NCBI GenBank assembly: GCA_023412005.1
Contig: JAEYOE010000001.1
Location: 82,781 to 146,780, forward strand
DNA: 64,000 nucleotides
DNA from: Bacillota bacterium
GTDB taxonomy: Bacteria > Bacillota > Clostridia > Christensenellales > SZUA-584
Direction: 5' to 3'
Below the pieces are notes generated by a model. It was not told the origin of the DNA and made no database searches. It saw only the letters and a program-made list of their open reading frames with translations. Shown here piece after piece: positions 42,465 through 51,226 of this stretch (positions within the stretch are counted from its first letter, which is position 1; the number at the start of each line of letters is the position of its first letter). The position numbers and the translations under genes were made by a program.

Positions 42465-43042
42465 CCGGAAAGAGAATCGGATTTGCGCTTACCGGCTCGT
42501 TTTGTACATACGGGGTTGTGCTGCCCGTGATAAAAACGCTTAGAGAATACGGTGCCGATGTCACACCGATATTGTCATTTAACGCCGCGAACTTAGATAC
42601 GCGCTTTATGTCATCTTCAGATTTAAAAACATATTTAATCGAAATGACAGGCAAAGAAATTATTGACGATCTTAACAAGGCAGAACCGATCGGCCCCAAA
42701 AAGCTGCTCGATCTGCTCGTTATTGCGCCATGCACGGGCAATACGCTTGCCAAGCTTGCACTGGGCATCACCGATACACCGGTGCTGCTGGCTGCCAAAG
42801 CCCACCTGAGAAACCAACGGCCTGTGCTGATTGCGATTTCAACAAACGACGCACTCGCGGCCAACGCTAAAAATATCGGGCTGCTGCTGAATACCAGGCA
42901 TATGTTTTTTGTGCCGTACCGGCAGGATGATCACCAAAAAAAGGAAACGTCTATCGTGGCCGATATGGGATTGATCATTGAAGCAGCTAAAACGGCGCTG
43001 GACGGCGTCCAGATTCAGCCGGTGATGCTCGATTCGAAATAG
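42455..43042 (+). CDS. dpaB: Dipicolinate synthase subunit B (SpoVFB, flavoprotein-like)
   Basis: 195 residues. GKRIGFALTGSFCTYGVVLPVI and LLVIAPCTGNTLAKLALGITDTPVLLAAKAHLR are the signatures of the phosphopantothenoylcysteine-decarboxylase-like flavoprotein fold specific to DpaB. The C-terminal RHMFFVPYRQDDHQKK matches the family. Its start lies inside the end of dpaA with GAGAGGAG upstream, so translation is coupled and the two products form one enzyme. Confidence 0.95.
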   Translation: MELTGKRIGFALTGSFCTYGVVLPVIKTLREYGADVTPILSFNAANLDTRFMSSSDLKTYLIEMTGKEIIDDLNKAEPIGPKKLLDLLVIAPCTGNTLAKLALGITDTPVLLAAKAHLRNQRPVLIAISTNDALAANAKNIGLLLNTRHMFFVPYRQDDHQKKETSIVADMGLIIEAAKTALDGVQIQPVMLDSK

Positions 43043-43104
43043 CGACATAATTGCGGCGAAACTAGCGGATAATAATCAAAATGACGCTGAAAAAAGAGGC
43101 CGCT

Positions 43105-43782
43105 ATGCAAAGCACAAATGAAGATCAGGCAATGAATCCGGACAGCAAAAAACAAGGTGCGGAGATTAAAGAATTCGGAGCGCCGCTTGCGCAATCTCCG
43201 ATACACGTTGTCAGCATCATCGGGCAGATTGAGGGGCATATTAATCTGCCGCCGCAAAACAAGACGACAAAGTACGAGCACATACTGCCGCAGCTTGTGA
43301 TGATCGAGCAGGACCCGGCTGTACGCGGCTTTGTTTTGCTTATCAATACGGTGGGCGGCGACGTAGAAGCCGGCTTGGCGCTGGCCGAAATGATTGCGGG
43401 GATGAGTAAGCCGAGCGTTTCGCTCGTGCTTGGCGGCGGGCACAGCATCGGTGTGACGCTTTCGGTGTCCACGCGGTATTCGTTTATTTCGCCGTCTGCC
43501 AGCATGACGATTCATCCGATTCGCATGAGCGGGGTGATCATCGGTGTGCCGCAGACGTTTGATTTTTTCAACAAGATGCAAAAACGCATCGTGGATTTTG
43601 TGTGCACGCACTCAAAAATATCTGAGCCCAAATACCGGGAACTGATGACGCTGACCGGCGAGATGGCCAACGACGTAGGCACCGTGCTGGTGGGGGATGA
43701 GGCCGTAAAATGCGGCATTATTGATGAAGTGGGCACATTTGCGGCGGCTTCGGCGAAGATAAAAGAGATGGCGGGGATATAA
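43105..43782 (+). CDS. tepA: ClpP-like serine protease TepA (YmfB family)
   Basis: 225 residues from ATG 43105 (AGAGG five bases upstream; ATG 43081 is in frame but has no site). The ClpP/crotonase-type core shows VRGFVLLINTVGGDVEAGLALAEMI, the catalytic Ser in LGGGHSIGVTLSVS, and His in SASMTIHPIRMSG. TepA of B. subtilis lies in the same place between the dpa/dap genes and spoIIIE and helps degrade spore proteins or aid export. The N-terminal 35 residues are charged and unstructured. Confidence 0.9.
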   Translation: MQSTNEDQAMNPDSKKQGAEIKEFGAPLAQSPIHVVSIIGQIEGHINLPPQNKTTKYEHILPQLVMIEQDPAVRGFVLLINTVGGDVEAGLALAEMIAGMSKPSVSLVLGGGHSIGVTLSVSTRYSFISPSASMTIHPIRMSGVIIGVPQTFDFFNKMQKRIVDFVCTHSKISEPKYRELMTLTGEMANDVGTVLVGDEAVKCGIIDEVGTFAAASAKIKEMAGI

Positions 43783-43873
43783 GGCCGATAAGCAAGCTGA
43801 TGACAGCTGCTTTGCAATATCGAATTATTGATTAATGAGGAACGCTGAAATGAACTGAAATTCATCGTGCCTT

Positions 43874-44239
43874 TTATGCCCATCTCCATGCACTATAAAC
43901 AGTCAAAACATTCAGCGCGAGCCCGACAATGATGAGCAGTTTATCATAAGCGGAGGGGTAAGTGGGTAAGCCGACGAGGTTAAAAATGAAAAAGACAACA
44001 GCAATAATGATGTTGATCCAGCGATTTAAAGGATTACTTAAAAAAATGGATAGGACGACCATAAGTATTGGAATGACCATCAATATGGCCATTCCCAAAT
44101 ACATTCCTTGAGTCATTTGTTTGCCTGCAATGGCTCCGGATTTAAAGTCTCCGCTGAATATTCGCAGGACATCACCGAGAAGATATGTGAGCATAAGCGC
44201 TATCCATATTGCAGAAAGTTTAATTTTAACAGCTTCCAC
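43874..44239 (-). CDS. DUF6326 family membrane protein
   Basis: 121 residues with four membrane helices: IWIALMLTYLLGDVLRIFSGDF, MGMAILMVIPILMVVLSIFL, WINIIIAVVFFIFNLVGL, LLIIVGLALNVLTVYSAWRW. The GDVLRIFSGD element after helix one and the YPSAYDK loop resemble DUF6326 proteins. Function is unknown. It lies 23 bases after the MDR oxidoreductase gene in the same direction and is probably part of its transcript. Confidence 0.65.
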   Translation of the reverse strand: MEAVKIKLSAIWIALMLTYLLGDVLRIFSGDFKSGAIAGKQMTQGMYLGMAILMVIPILMVVLSIFLSNPLNRWINIIIAVVFFIFNLVGLPTYPSAYDKLLIIVGLALNVLTVYSAWRWA

Positions 44240-44262
44240 GATTAAATCTCCGTTTTCGCTTA

Positions 44263-45240
44263 TTAAAGACTATTGATGGTGATAACAACTTTGCCTTTTG
44301 CATGTCCTTCACTATAATACCGGATGGCCTCGTGAAATTCACTAAGCTCGAAGCGCTTGTCAACAACAGGAAGGATTTTTTTATTCTCAATGAGCGACGT
44401 TAAATAATTCAGATCATCCTGGCTAGATTTGTGCAGCACATTGACCATCTTGTGCTTTTGGGTCAATGACAGAATTGGCCCCAGTGCCATGACTTCAAAT
44501 ATTTGTTTTCCTACTCCGCCGGCCACGACATATTTGCCGCCATATTTTAAAGCATGCTTATAATCACGAATCGGTCTGTAACCGTTGACAGCCATAATCA
44601 GATCGTACCGTTGTCCGCGTCCGATAAAGTCCTCTTTATTATAATCAATCACATGATCAGCTCCGATTGATCGCATGAGCTCCACATTTCTGGTGCTGCA
44701 TACAGCGGTAACCTCGGCTTTAAGCGCTTTGGCAATTTGCACGGCAAAAGTGCCGACACCGCCGGAAGCACCATAAACCAAAACGCTTTGGCCGGGTGCA
44801 ATTTTGCCTTTATCCCGCAGGCCCTGCAACGCTGTGACAGCGGCCATGGGAACAGCCGCCGCTTCCTCAAATGAAAGATTAGTGGGTTTTCTAGACAGAA
44901 CTTGCTCCGGTACGCAAACATATTCGGCATAACTGCCCCAACCGCACTCGGAAAGATCACCGTAAACCTCATCACCGGGTTTGAATTGCCTTATATTCTT
45001 ACCAACCGATTCTATCCTGCCAGCTATATCGCCCCCCGGTATCTTGAATTTTGATTTTTGCAGCCCAGACCATGCACGAGCTACTAATGGGTGACCTGTA
45101 ATCATCGCGAGGTTACCAAAATTTATAGATGAAGCGATAACTTTAACCAATACTTTGTCATCATTGGGAACCGGCTTTTCCATTTCTTTTAATTCGGCAT
45201 CTTCAATAGGTCCATAATTTTCACAATAAACGGCAATCAT
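44263..45240 (-). CDS. NAD(P)-dependent alcohol dehydrogenase / quinone reductase (MDR superfamily)
   Basis: 325 residues. The GroES-like N-terminus (FKIPGGDIAGRIESVGKNIRQFKPGDEVYG) and the nucleotide site VLVYGASGGVGTFAVQIAKAL are clear. The sequence HVIDYNKEDFIGRGQRYDLIMAVNG is typical of zinc-free quinone-oxidoreductase-like MDR proteins. No structural-zinc cysteine cluster is seen. The true substrate is unknown. It lies two bases downstream of the membrane protein gene that follows the sigma factor, so all four minus-strand genes may share a transcript. Confidence 0.88.
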   Translation of the reverse strand: MIAVYCENYGPIEDAELKEMEKPVPNDDKVLVKVIASSINFGNLAMITGHPLVARAWSGLQKSKFKIPGGDIAGRIESVGKNIRQFKPGDEVYGDLSECGWGSYAEYVCVPEQVLSRKPTNLSFEEAAAVPMAAVTALQGLRDKGKIAPGQSVLVYGASGGVGTFAVQIAKALKAEVTAVCSTRNVELMRSIGADHVIDYNKEDFIGRGQRYDLIMAVNGYRPIRDYKHALKYGGKYVVAGGVGKQIFEVMALGPILSLTQKHKMVNVLHKSSQDDLNYLTSLIENKKILPVVDKRFELSEFHEAIRYYSEGHAKGKVVITINSL

Positions 45241-45242
45241 AA

Positions 45243-45668
45243 TTATTCCTCGTGAGCTTTCGGTGCAGACTTGTTTTTACCATCTTGTTTGTTCACATAG
45301 TCATCAAACGCTTTTTTGCCTTCGTTTTCCCACCATTCATTATAATGCTCCCAGTTTTCGTTTTCTTTGCTGTCGCTGCTGTCACCGTCGGTCTGTTTCT
45401 TTTTGCTTTTAGCTGACTTCTCTTTATTATCACCGCCGATTGAACTGCCGAATATTATTTTTGCCAGAATAAATATACCCACGGCCTGCCAATAAGTGAT
45501 CTCCGGCAGCCCGAAAATACCCGGCATCAGCGAATTCCACAGCCACACAATCAAATACCCGAGCGCCAGCCCGAGCGCCACCACACCTGCGGCTATAAAC
45601 AGTCCTGCAAACAGCCGCCTTCTCCATTTTGGCATTTTATCCCAGCTTTCTTTTGAAGGTTTAATCAT
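45243..45668 (-). CDS. Membrane protein paired with an ECF sigma factor (possible anti-sigma)
   Basis: 141 residues: a short basic cytoplasmic start (KPSKESWDKMPKWRRRLF), two membrane helices (LFIAAGVVALGLALGYLIVWLW and ITYWQAVGIFILAKIIFGSSI), then a highly charged Lys/Glu/Asp/Ser tail. It follows the sigma-factor gene by 15 bases. Position and topology suggest a regulator or stress-responsive partner of the sigma factor, but no known anti-sigma domain is recognised. Confidence 0.6.
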   Translation of the reverse strand: MIKPSKESWDKMPKWRRRLFAGLFIAAGVVALGLALGYLIVWLWNSLMPGIFGLPEITYWQAVGIFILAKIIFGSSIGGDNKEKSAKSKKKQTDGDSSDSKENENWEHYNEWWENEGKKAFDDYVNKQDGKNKSAPKAHEE

Positions 45669-45683
45669 TGTTCCTATCTCCTT

Positions 45684-46226
45684 TTAAGGTTTAAAATCGT
45701 TGAGCATGTTACGCAAGGCTTTTACCGCGCGGGATTTTCTGGACAACAGCGTGCCAACCGGCTCATTCCACTGTGCCGAGAGGGTTTTGAACGACAGCCC
45801 TTGCATCTCTGTGGCGATGAACACAGCCTGCTGTTTGGGCTCCAGCGCACCGACGGCCTCGGAAAGCCTGCGCATAAACTCTTTTCTCTCGGCAACGCTG
45901 CTCACACCGGCACTTGCATCGGTGAGCAGCTCAAAGAATTTTGTATCCCCGTCGTCATTCAGGCAGTTCTGCAAAGAAACGGTTCGGCACGTCTTGCGGT
46001 GATGGTCAATAATCTTGTTTCTGAGCGCGCGGTAAACATAGGCGCCGAGGTTTTCAATGCTCAGTGGTGTATCTGCTCTTTTAAACAGATTCAGCATCAC
46101 GTCGCCGACGATATCCTCGGCATCCATATCGTGAAAATCGCTCATTCTTTTTTTCACGTAGCCGGTGAGCTTTCGATTTTCCGCTGCGAAATAGTCGAAT
46201 AACCGGTTTTTTGTTTTTTGATCCAT
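45684..46226 (-). CDS. ECF-type RNA polymerase sigma factor
   Basis: 180 residues from ATG 46226. Region 2 reads MDAEDIVGDVMLNLFKR...SIENLGAYVYRALRNKIIDHHRK, a good match to ECF sigma region 2. Region 4 reads LEPKQQAVFIATEMQGLSFKTLSAQWNEPVGTLLSRKSRAVKALR, the helix-turn-helix that contacts the -35. A 30-residue linker lies between. The partner membrane protein follows. Target promoters are not identified. Confidence 0.9.
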   Translation of the reverse strand: MDQKTKNRLFDYFAAENRKLTGYVKKRMSDFHDMDAEDIVGDVMLNLFKRADTPLSIENLGAYVYRALRNKIIDHHRKTCRTVSLQNCLNDDGDTKFFELLTDASAGVSSVAERKEFMRRLSEAVGALEPKQQAVFIATEMQGLSFKTLSAQWNEPVGTLLSRKSRAVKALRNMLNDFKP

Positions 46227-46420
46227 CAATCCGTTCCTTGCTTAGCCTATGCCATTAAGACGGCGGTACAAAGAAAATATTGCAGTATTAATTGTGATTA
46301 TTTGAAAACTTTATCATCGGTAATATAAACCATATACCAAAGGCGGTAACAGACCTTTTACAGCACTATACAACAAAATGGATATTAAAGAAATATAAAC
46401 CTGCAATTGGACATAAGTGA

Positions 46421-46448
46421 TTGTATATTTCCTTCGGTATGATATAAT
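46421..46448 (+). promoter_or_regulatory. Promoter of ftsK/spoIIIE
   Basis: TTGTAT (46421-46426), 16-base spacer, TATAAT (46443-46448) with an extended TGa directly before it. It lies 20 bases ahead of the ATG and shows that upstream in-frame codons are not translated. Confidence 0.65.
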
Positions 46449-46467
46449 ACTTACCGAGGTGAAACGC

Positions 46468-48846
46468 ATGCCGAAAGGCAAACCGAAGAAAAAACAAGTG
46501 AATACTGAACCGAAACGCCACGGAGAAATCGCCGGTGTTATCATGATCGCTCTCGGCATTTTCCTTGGCGTTTGTGTGTATATCAAAACCGATACGGGGC
46601 TTTTGGGCGGCGCTGCCCGAGATGTGTTTTTTGGTTTGTTTGGGTTGTTTACGTATGCCGTGCCCTTTTTGTTTGTGATTATCGGTATACTCATGATCGC
46701 AGCGCGAAGCAAACGCATCAACAAAGGCAAAACGGTGCTGTGGATACTGCTGGTTATCGCCGTTTTTTCTTTAGCGCATACCGGCCTGCTGAACAAGCTG
46801 AATTTAAGCGACTTTTTTGCTTATGTGAGCGATTCATACAACTTTGGGGTAACGGGTGCCGGGTCGGGCGCTGTCGGATGCCTGCTCGTTTATCCGTGCG
46901 ACCTGCTGGTTGGACACGTCGGGTGCATTATATTGTTTATCACGATGGCCATCATCTGCGTGCTGATTATCGCGAATCTGTCCATTAAAAAAATGAGCCA
47001 GGATGTGGCGCGCGTGAGCAAACGCACAGTGGAAAAAGCGCGGGAAACGGTATCAGTGCGGGCGGAAGAGCGTCGAAAGAATCGGCTGTATATTGAAAAC
47101 TTAAGAGATGACATGCCGGAAGAGGATGATGAGCCGGACGAACCGGAGATACTGGACGAGCGCAGCTTCCGACGCAAGAAGAAACAGCCTGCATACTTGG
47201 ATGACGAGATATATACAGATGTTAATAAGAAGGCAGAGCAGCTGCCGGTGCCGGAGCGAAAGCCGGTTGTGGCAAAGCGCGGCCTCACGATAGAAGACTA
47301 TGATGCGCATGGCAAAACCGAACCGGAACAAACGCAGGAACTGCCGGTGGCTCATACCGATACGGCAGCACCGACAGCGCCGGTTCGCAAAAAAGGTAAG
47401 GTGTATAAGGTGCCGCCGATATCACTGCTGACCAAGGCGGTGGAAAAAAGCAAAGCAGGCAGCCTTGAGGAACAGCACAAAAACGCGCAGATTATTGAGG
47501 AAACGCTTGCGAACTTCGGCGTGGAGGCCGAGGTGGTGCATATTGTGCGAGGCCCTGTGGTCACACGGTATGAGCTTAAGCCCGCCGCGGGCGTGCGTGT
47601 CAAACGCATTAAAGAGCTCGAAAGTGATATATCGATGAGCCTTGCTGCACGCAGCGTGAAAATTGAAGCGCCGATACCCGGCAAAGCCGCCGTGGGCATC
47701 GAGGTGCCGAATTCCAATGTGTCGTTTGTGCATCTGCGGCCGTTGCTTGAGTCAGACGAATTTAAAAACGCGCCGTCGCCGCTTACCTTTGCGCTCGGCA
47801 AAGATATTTCCGGGAAAAACTATTATGTGGACATCACCAAGATGCCGCATATACTGATAGCCGGTGAGACGGGCGCGGGCAAGAGCGTGTGCATCAACTC
47901 GCTGGTGACCAGCCTGCTGTTTAAAGCGACACCCGAAGAATTAAAAATGGTGATGATTGACCCTAAGGTCGTGGAATTGTCGATGTTCAAGAATCTGCCG
48001 CATCTGCTGGTGCCGGTGGTGACAGAGCCCAAAAAGGCAGCCGGCGCACTTAACTGGGCGGTCAGTGAGATGACCTCACGCTATAAAGCGTTTGCGGAAA
48101 AGGGCGCGCGCGATTTAAACCGCTTCAATACGCTACTGGACGAGGGACAGGAAACGCTGCCGCGTATCGTCGTGATCATCGACGAGCTTGCCGAGCTGAT
48201 GATGGCCGCGCCGCGTGAAGTAGAGGATGCGATCTGCCGTATCGCTCAGCTGGGGCGTGCCGCGGGCATACATTTAATTGTTGCGACACAGCGTCCGTCT
48301 GTCAACGTTATCACGGGCATTATCAAGGCAAACATCTCCTCGCGTATCGCGTTCAAGGTGAACTCCGGCGTGGATTCGCGTACGATACTCGACCAGAACG
48401 GCGCAGAAAAGCTGCTGGGCAACGGCGACATGCTTTATCACCCGACCGGCGCACCTCGGCCGATAAGGCTGCAGGGCTGCTATGTGTCAGACGTTGATAT
48501 CGAGGCTGTGACCGAGTATGTGGCGAAGGACCCCGAAGAGCAGACGTTTGATCAAGATATCATGACGAACATCAACACGGGCGGAGCGGAAAAAGCGGAA
48601 AGTGACGATGACGCGGATGAGCTGCTCCCCAGAGCCGTGGCGGTGGTACTGGAATATGGGCAGGCATCGATTTCGATGATACAGCGGCGGCTGCGCGTGG
48701 GGTATGCAAGGGCGGCACGGCTGGTGGACGAGATGGAGCAGCGCCAGATTGTGAGCCCGTTTGAGGGCAGTAAGGCGCGAAATGTGCTGATTACCTGGGA
48801 CAAGTTTGAGGATATGTTCGGGCCGCGAGAGGAAATAGAAGGGTAG
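46468..48846 (+). CDS. ftsK: DNA translocase FtsK/SpoIIIE
   Basis: 792 residues from ATG 46468 (GAGGTG upstream). Four or five membrane helices fill residues 20-190, followed by a charged linker to about 330, then the motor: AGETGAGKSVCINSLVTSLL (Walker A), MVMIDPKVVELSMF, RIVVIIDELAELMM (Walker B) and ATQRPSVNVITG. The C-terminal gamma winged helix (LPRAVAVVLEYGQASISMIQRRLRVGYARAARLVDEME) reads polar DNA motifs. In sporulating Firmicutes this protein pumps the chromosome into the forespore. Gene position (after tepA, before pgsA-recA) matches spoIIIE. Confidence 0.95.
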   Translation: MPKGKPKKKQVNTEPKRHGEIAGVIMIALGIFLGVCVYIKTDTGLLGGAARDVFFGLFGLFTYAVPFLFVIIGILMIAARSKRINKGKTVLWILLVIAVFSLAHTGLLNKLNLSDFFAYVSDSYNFGVTGAGSGAVGCLLVYPCDLLVGHVGCIILFITMAIICVLIIANLSIKKMSQDVARVSKRTVEKARETVSVRAEERRKNRLYIENLRDDMPEEDDEPDEPEILDERSFRRKKKQPAYLDDEIYTDVNKKAEQLPVPERKPVVAKRGLTIEDYDAHGKTEPEQTQELPVAHTDTAAPTAPVRKKGKVYKVPPISLLTKAVEKSKAGSLEEQHKNAQIIEETLANFGVEAEVVHIVRGPVVTRYELKPAAGVRVKRIKELESDISMSLAARSVKIEAPIPGKAAVGIEVPNSNVSFVHLRPLLESDEFKNAPSPLTFALGKDISGKNYYVDITKMPHILIAGETGAGKSVCINSLVTSLLFKATPEELKMVMIDPKVVELSMFKNLPHLLVPVVTEPKKAAGALNWAVSEMTSRYKAFAEKGARDLNRFNTLLDEGQETLPRIVVIIDELAELMMAAPREVEDAICRIAQLGRAAGIHLIVATQRPSVNVITGIIKANISSRIAFKVNSGVDSRTILDQNGAEKLLGNGDMLYHPTGAPRPIRLQGCYVSDVDIEAVTEYVAKDPEEQTFDQDIMTNINTGGAEKAESDDDADELLPRAVAVVLEYGQASISMIQRRLRVGYARAARLVDEMEQRQIVSPFEGSKARNVLITWDKFEDMFGPREEIEG

Positions 48847-48899
48847 TACTGTTTTTTGGATAGAAAACACAGTGCATAAAAATCAACTGCGTGCTCGCA

Positions 48900-49145
48900 C
48901 CCCTGCCTCCCTCAATGAGGGAGGTGGCAATGGGCGGACGTTAGTCCGGTCATTGACGGAGGGAGTGAATTGGGGTTAAGCCCTTTTCTCTCTCCCTCAG
49001 TCGGCTTCGCCCACAGCTCCCTCCTCAGAGGGAGCCAAGAACGCACATGACCTTATCCTTCCTCTACGACTACCCCGATGGGATGGATCGGGAGGTTACG
49101 CAGCGCAGCTGTGTGGAGGGAGAGAAATTGCAGAGAGTGCCGTAA
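48900..49145. repeat. Array of CTCCCTC-type intergenic repeats, copies in both orientations
   Basis: Three related units: one on the minus strand (CCTCCCTCAATGAGGGAGG hairpin near 48905, ending GACGGAGGGAG at 48965); one on the plus strand (CTCTCTCCCTCAGTCGGC at 49000, then GCTCCCTC/GAGGGAGC hairpin to 49035); and a degenerate minus-strand unit ending GGAGGGAGAGAAATTGC at 49130. They share the AATTTCTCTCCC edge with 2335. No coding frame is supported between 48847 and 49286. Confidence 0.65.
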
Positions 49146-49286
49146 AACACTCATAACCGCATCAACTGGTCGGGCATGACAGGCCTCGCTTCATCTCATT
49201 GAGAAGTCACTGAAGGAGGCTATACAGAATTTTGACAAATTGAAGATCATCGACATAAGGAATCATGTCGCTCGGAGAGGAGAAAG

Positions 49287-50594
49287 ATGGATAATCTTCT
49301 TATATACATCGTGTCGCTTGGATGTGACAAAAACAGAATAGATACCGAACACATGCTCGGCATTCTTGCTGGCAGCAATGCCGCTATTGTGGATGCGCCA
49401 GAGGATGCCGATGTGATCATCGTGAACACCTGCGGCTTCATCGATGACGCGAAGCGAGAGTCTATCGACGTCATACTCGAGATGGCGCAGTACAAGCAGA
49501 ACGGCTCACCCGCGCTGATTGTGACGGGCTGCCTCGCACAGCGCTACGCGAAGGAGCTTGCCGAAGAGCTGCCCGAGGTGGACGCATTTTTGGGCGTGAA
49601 AGCGTACAGCAATCTGCTCGACGCGATACAACACGTACTGAATGGCAAACGCTACGTTTGCTGCGACCGACTGGACGGCGACATGCAAGGCCGCGTGCTC
49701 ACCACGCCGTCTCACCTTGCTTATGTGCGCATTGCGGACGGCTGCTCAAACAGCTGCAGCTATTGCGCGATACCGCGCATCAGAGGGCCGCTGAAAAGCC
49801 GTCCGATAAGCAGCGTGCTCAAAGAAATAGAAGATCTGCGTGCGGGCGGCGTTAGTGAAGCCGTGCTGGTCGCTCAGGATACCACGCGTTACGGCGAGGA
49901 TCTTGGCAAGCGCGAGCTGCCAAGGCTTATTGACGAAGCCGCGGATATTATGAAGGGCGGCTGGCTGCGCGTGATGTATTGCTACCCCGAAGGCATCACG
50001 GATGAACTGATCGACGTGATGCAAAGGCACGACAACGTGTGCCGCTATCTTGATATACCGATGCAGCATTTTTCTGACAGCGTGCTCAAAGCCATGCACC
50101 GGCGTCATACCAGAAAAGAATCAATCGCGCTGACAAAATCGCTTCACGAAAAGGGCTTTGTGCTGCGCACCTCGTTGATCGTCGGTTTCCCGGGCGAGAC
50201 GCAGGACGACTTTGATATTCTGCTCGACAGTATCAAAGAGATTCGCTTTGAGCGTCTCGGTGTATTCCGCTATTCTGCCGAGGAAGGCACCGCCGCCGCA
50301 AGGATGAGCGGCCAGATAGATGAGGACATCAAACAGGAACGCCACGAAAAGGTGATGGCGGTGCAGGCGGGCATTTCGGATGATTATAACAATGCGCTGG
50401 TGGGGCAGACAGTGCGTGTGATTATCGATGGCCCCGATGAAACGGGCATGACGCTCGGGCGTACAATGGGGCAGGCACCGCAGGTGGATGGCGCAACCTA
50501 TATTTCGGTAAGAAAAGACTTGACGGCGGGCACTTTTCATGATGTGCTTATTACCGAGTCAAGCGAATATGATCTGTTGGGAGAACTTCAATGA
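49287..50594 (+). CDS. rimO: Ribosomal protein uS12 methylthiotransferase RimO
   Basis: 435 residues. The N-terminal UPF0004 domain binds an auxiliary 4Fe-4S cluster through Cys13 (SLGCDKN), Cys49 (VNTCGF) and Cys82. The radical SAM cluster uses Cys153, Cys157 and Cys160 (CSNSCSYC). VGFPGETQDDFDILLD and a C-terminal TRAM-like domain follow. The SLGCDKNRIDTE start and AIPRIRGPLKSR segment favour RimO over MiaB. GGAGAGGAGAAAG precedes the ATG. The stop overlaps pgsA as ATGA. Confidence 0.94.
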   Translation: MDNLLIYIVSLGCDKNRIDTEHMLGILAGSNAAIVDAPEDADVIIVNTCGFIDDAKRESIDVILEMAQYKQNGSPALIVTGCLAQRYAKELAEELPEVDAFLGVKAYSNLLDAIQHVLNGKRYVCCDRLDGDMQGRVLTTPSHLAYVRIADGCSNSCSYCAIPRIRGPLKSRPISSVLKEIEDLRAGGVSEAVLVAQDTTRYGEDLGKRELPRLIDEAADIMKGGWLRVMYCYPEGITDELIDVMQRHDNVCRYLDIPMQHFSDSVLKAMHRRHTRKESIALTKSLHEKGFVLRTSLIVGFPGETQDDFDILLDSIKEIRFERLGVFRYSAEEGTAAARMSGQIDEDIKQERHEKVMAVQAGISDDYNNALVGQTVRVIIDGPDETGMTLGRTMGQAPQVDGATYISVRKDLTAGTFHDVLITESSEYDLLGELQ

Positions 50595-51163
50595 ATATAG
50601 CCAATAAACTCACGCTTTTTCGAATTTTCCTGGTTCCGGTGTTTATCATCTTCTTCTATTTACCGATACCGTATTGGAATTATTACGCGGCGCTCGTGTT
50701 TATCGTCGCATCGCTGACCGACCTATTTGACGGAAAGCTCGCACGCAAACACGGCATTGTGACGAACTTCGGGAAGCTGATTGACCCGATTGCGGACAAG
50801 CTGCTCGTGTGCAGCGCGCTCATCATGCTCACAGCCATGCCCGAGGCAGACGGCGGATGGGTTAACGAGATTCTTGTGATCATCATGGTGGGGCGTGAGT
50901 TTGTGATCAGCGGCCTGAGGCTTTTGGCTGCGGCGGAAGGAAAGGTGCTCGCGGCGGATATATTCGGCAAAGCCAAAACGGTGGTGCAGATCGTCGCAAT
51001 CGTCACGGTGATGCTGCAGGCTGGCGTGTTTGTGGGCACATTCTTTGAACAGGTGCTCATCATCGGCGGCTTTGTGCTGATGTGTATCGCGACGGTATTA
51101 TCGGTGCTCTCGTGCATCAGCTATTTTGTAAAGAACAAGGACGTACTGAAAGAACTCGTCTGA
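50591..51163 (+). CDS. pgsA: CDP-diacylglycerol-glycerol-3-phosphate 3-phosphatidyltransferase
   Basis: 190 residues with about five membrane helices. The CDP-alcohol phosphotransferase motif D-G-x2-A-R-x8-G-x3-D-x3-D is intact as DGKLARKHGIVTNFGK followed by LIDPIAD. NKLTLFRIFLVPVFI at the N-terminus is typical of PgsA. It makes phosphatidylglycerol phosphate in the membrane. It is translationally coupled to rimO through an ATGA overlap and lies 63 bases before recA, as in many Firmicutes, but without cinA between. Confidence 0.94.
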   Translation: MNIANKLTLFRIFLVPVFIIFFYLPIPYWNYYAALVFIVASLTDLFDGKLARKHGIVTNFGKLIDPIADKLLVCSALIMLTAMPEADGGWVNEILVIIMVGREFVISGLRLLAAAEGKVLAADIFGKAKTVVQIVAIVTVMLQAGVFVGTFFEQVLIIGGFVLMCIATVLSVLSCISYFVKNKDVLKELV

Positions 51164-51226
51164 GTCCGAAATTACGGACAGACGTTTGATATGATAGTGA
51201 TTGAATAGTGAGGAGGGCTTTGGGAT

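Noticed and set aside
48847..49286. CRISPR array
   Set aside because: The repeats are few, hairpin-like, in both orientations and irregularly spaced, and no cas genes are near.
51164..51226. SOS (LexA) box before recA
   Set aside because: No GAAC-N4-GTTC type dyad is present in the gap.
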